This document shows, piece by piece, positions 12,508-14,590 of a stretch of 14,590 nucleotides of DNA. The DNA lies in the NCBI GenBank assembly GCA_031552535.1, contig JAVBMJ010000072.1, forward strand, positions 1 to 14,590, read 5' to 3'. Origin of the DNA: JAVBMJ01 sp031552535 (GTDB taxonomy: Bacteria; Bacteroidota; Bacteroidia; Bacteroidales; Rikenellaceae). The notes beneath the pieces are model-generated. The model was not told the DNA's origin and searched no databases. It worked only from the letters and a program-made list of their open reading frames with translations. The first letter of the stretch is position 1. Each line of letters starts with the position of its first letter. The translations under genes were made by a program, and so were the position numbers.

Positions 12508-14508
12508 ATGAAAGGTCTACTCAAAGGCTCCTTGGGTGTCTTATGCCTTGTCTTGTGTGCGACCGGTGTAACCGCGCAAAAACAATTCGTGCTCAAATCC
12601 CCCGACGGCCACGTTGAAGCCCGTGTGGATATAGGCGAGAGGATCAGCTATGAAATCCTGGACTCGGGCGAGACTATGTTATCTCCCTCGGTAGTGTCGA
12701 TGAACCTCTCTGACGGGCGAAGGCTGGGCGTCGCCCCGAAGCTGGCCGGTTCTTTCATGCGCTCAGCGGACCAGTATCTCAAGGCTGTCAATTACAAAAG
12801 AACCGCCGTGCGCGACCATTACAACGAACTGACCTTGCGATTCAATGGCGATTACAGCCTTACCTTCCGGGCCTACGACGACGGAGTTGCATACCGCTTC
12901 TCCGTCACCTCCAAAGGGTCTTTTACCGTGCAATCCGAGCAGGCCGAGTTCAATTTTCCATCGGACGTGAAGGCGTGGGTCCCTTACGTTAATAGATATG
13001 GCAAACCATTCGAGGAGCAATTCTGCAACTCCTTCGAGAATACCTATGCCCATATCAATCTCTCGCACTGGGATTCCACAAGGCTGGCGTTCCTGCCGCT
13101 GTTGGCAGAGGGGCCTGGCTGTCGCAAGGTGTGCATTACCGAGGCCGACCTGATGGACTATCCCGGCATGTATCTGCACAGTACGGGCGCTACGACTCTC
13201 AAGGGCGTTTTCGCCCCATACCCGGCCAAGGTGGTTCAGGGCGGCCACAACGATTTGCAGATGCTCGTGCATTCGCGCGAGCAGTATATTGCACGCTGCA
13301 ACGGGCCGTTGCAGTTCCCTTGGCGCGTGGTTGTCGTCACCCGTAACGACATGCAGTTGGCCGACAACGACATGATCTGGCGGCTGGCCACCACAGCCGA
13401 TTCAGGCGACTATTCATGGGTGCGTCCAGGCAAGGTGGCGTGGGACTGGTGGAACGACTGGAACCTATACGGAGTCGGTTTCCGCGCGGGGATCAATAAT
13501 GATACATATAAATACTATATCGACTTCGCAGCACGTAACGGCATCGAATACGTGATACTGGATGAAGGCTGGGCTGTTAACAAAAAGGCCGACCTTATGC
13601 AGGTGGTGCCCGAAATAGACCTGCCGCAATTGGTGCAGTATGCCGCCCGATACGGCGTGGGCCTGATTCTTTGGGCGGGCTACTGGGCCATGGACCGCGA
13701 TATGGAGAACGTATGCCGCCACTACTCGCAAATGGGTATCAAGGGTTTCAAGGTTGATTTCATGGACCGCGACGATCAGCCGATGGTCGGATTTCACCGT
13801 CGCATGGCCGCAATGGGGGCCAAATACAAGCTGATGATCGACCTCCACGGCACTTACAAACCTACAGGCCTGCAACGCACCTATCCCAATGTTGTCAACT
13901 TTGAAGGAGTGCATGGTCTGGAGCAACTGAAATGGGCGGACGCCGATGTAGACCAGGTGGTCTACGATGTAACCATACCTTTTATCCGCCAGGTTGCCGG
14001 CCCGATAGACTACACGCAGGGGGCAATGCGCAATGCTATACGTGCCAACTACCGTTCCGTAAACAGCGAACCGATGAGCCAGGGCACTCGCTGCCGCCAG
14101 TTAGCTCAATATGTGGTATTTGAGTCACCGCTTAACATGCTTTGCGACAGTCCGTCAAATTACGAACATGAGCCAGAGTGCCTGTCTTTCATCGCTGCAG
14201 TGCCTACAGTTTGGGATGAAACCCGGGCACTGGCGGGTGAGGTGGGCAAATACGTAGCTGTAGCCCGCCGTAGCGGAGAGACGTGGTATGTGGGTGCGAT
14301 GACTGATTGGGATGCGCGCGAGATGGAACTTGATCTTTCGTTCCTCGCCGCGGGCGATTTCTCCGCCGAAATGCTGTGTGACGGGGTTAACGCAGACCGG
14401 GTCGCGCGCGACTACCGGCGAGAGCATATAAATGTACCCGCCGACCGCAAGCTCAAAATAACAATGGCCCCTGGAGGCGGTTTCGCCGCCCGCATAACTT
14501 CGAACTAA
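12508..14508 (+). CDS. Glycoside hydrolase family 97, probable retaining alpha-galactosidase/alpha-glucosidase type
   Basis: The 666-aa product has a signal peptide (about 1-23, ending VTA-QK), the N-terminal beta-sandwich of GH97 (about 25-280), a TIM barrel (about 300-560) and a C-terminal beta domain. The barrel contains AWDWWNDWNLYG, YVILDEGWA, GFKVDFMDRDDQ (Asp417) and NFEGVHGLEQ (Glu466, Glu472). An Asp at the end of strand 4 marks retaining GH97 enzymes; Asp417 and Glu472 have the same 55-residue spacing as the nucleophile and acid/base (Asp415, Glu470) that I recall for the Bacteroides retaining alpha-galactosidase of similar length. SusB-type inverting enzymes lack this Asp. It is probably periplasmic. 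No susC/susD pair is in the window. Confidence 0.92.
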   Translation: MKGLLKGSLGVLCLVLCATGVTAQKQFVLKSPDGHVEARVDIGERISYEILDSGETMLSPSVVSMNLSDGRRLGVAPKLAGSFMRSADQYLKAVNYKRTAVRDHYNELTLRFNGDYSLTFRAYDDGVAYRFSVTSKGSFTVQSEQAEFNFPSDVKAWVPYVNRYGKPFEEQFCNSFENTYAHINLSHWDSTRLAFLPLLAEGPGCRKVCITEADLMDYPGMYLHSTGATTLKGVFAPYPAKVVQGGHNDLQMLVHSREQYIARCNGPLQFPWRVVVVTRNDMQLADNDMIWRLATTADSGDYSWVRPGKVAWDWWNDWNLYGVGFRAGINNDTYKYYIDFAARNGIEYVILDEGWAVNKKADLMQVVPEIDLPQLVQYAARYGVGLILWAGYWAMDRDMENVCRHYSQMGIKGFKVDFMDRDDQPMVGFHRRMAAMGAKYKLMIDLHGTYKPTGLQRTYPNVVNFEGVHGLEQLKWADADVDQVVYDVTIPFIRQVAGPIDYTQGAMRNAIRANYRSVNSEPMSQGTRCRQLAQYVVFESPLNMLCDSPSNYEHEPECLSFIAAVPTVWDETRALAGEVGKYVAVARRSGETWYVGAMTDWDAREMELDLSFLAAGDFSAEMLCDGVNADRVARDYRREHINVPADRKLKITMAPGGGFAARITSN

Positions 14509-14512
14509 ACCA

Positions 14513-14569
14513 CCATGCACTTTCAGTGCATGGGTTTGAAAGAAAGAATGAAATTCTTTAATCTTTTTC
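14513..14569 (+). terminator. Probable terminator region after the GH97 gene
   Basis: A 9-bp hairpin CCATGCACT-TTC-AGTGCATGG (14513-14533) starts 4 bp after the stop. A second A/T stem AAAGAAT-GAA-ATTCTTT (14543-14559) follows, then AATCTTTTTCT. The second has the T-rich tail expected of a terminator, and the first has the stronger stem. Confidence 0.5.
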
Positions 14570-14590
14570 TAATATCCAATTCTGGGTTGG

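Noticed and set aside
12508..14508. Calling the GH97 gene susB
   Set aside because: The strand-4 Asp and protein length fit the retaining group, and there is no sus-type neighbourhood.
1..14590. tRNA, rRNA or CRISPR array
   Set aside because: I found no tRNA TTCGA/acceptor pattern, rRNA sequence or regularly spaced repeats on either strand by eye.

Overview
The window looks like a chromosomal segment of a Bacteroidota organism, most plausibly an Alistipes-like member of the Rikenellaceae. The signs are several perfect TAnnTTTG-type -7 promoter boxes, A/T-rich leaders with weak Shine-Dalgarno signals, lipoproteins with Bacteroidota-style lipoboxes, a GH97 glycosidase, and a recF/DUF721 pair divergent from a TPR gene and ribH. 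The genus is an inference; no rRNA is present to confirm it.

Left part (1-5405): seven genes on the minus strand. Read 5' to 3' they are an AraC-family regulator; a zinc-type macrodomain protein overlapping a class M (SirTM-like) sirtuin, followed by a LigB/DODA-type dioxygenase; and then an NAD(P)-binding SDR, a small lipoprotein and a pyridoxamine-phosphate-oxidase-like flavoprotein. The macrodomain and sirtuin pair is the signature of a reversible protein ADP-ribosylation module, but the usual partners (GcvH-L and LplA2) are absent here. The two transcription units after the regulator start with the same 64-bp promoter layout: a bipartite motif with conserved spacing, then 19 nt, then a -7 box. 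This is the best candidate for the AraC regulator's operator and ties the six genes into one regulon.

Middle part (5406-8228): a surface lipoprotein of uncertain fold (5950-7419, minus) lies between two long non-coding regions. These hold a 24-bp and a 39-bp perfect inverted repeat, a structured repeat of about 92 bp present in two copies with covarying stems, a hairpin-rich leader upstream of the lipoprotein, and a MITE-like element.

Right part (8229-14590): nth, DUF721 and recF on the minus strand (recF with a duplicated promoter), then on the plus strand a membrane-anchored TPR protein, ribH and a secreted GH97 glycosidase. The gaps are full of short palindromic elements of two families with related ends. 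One of them starts exactly at the ribH stop codon. A strong intrinsic terminator sits just 5' of ribH.
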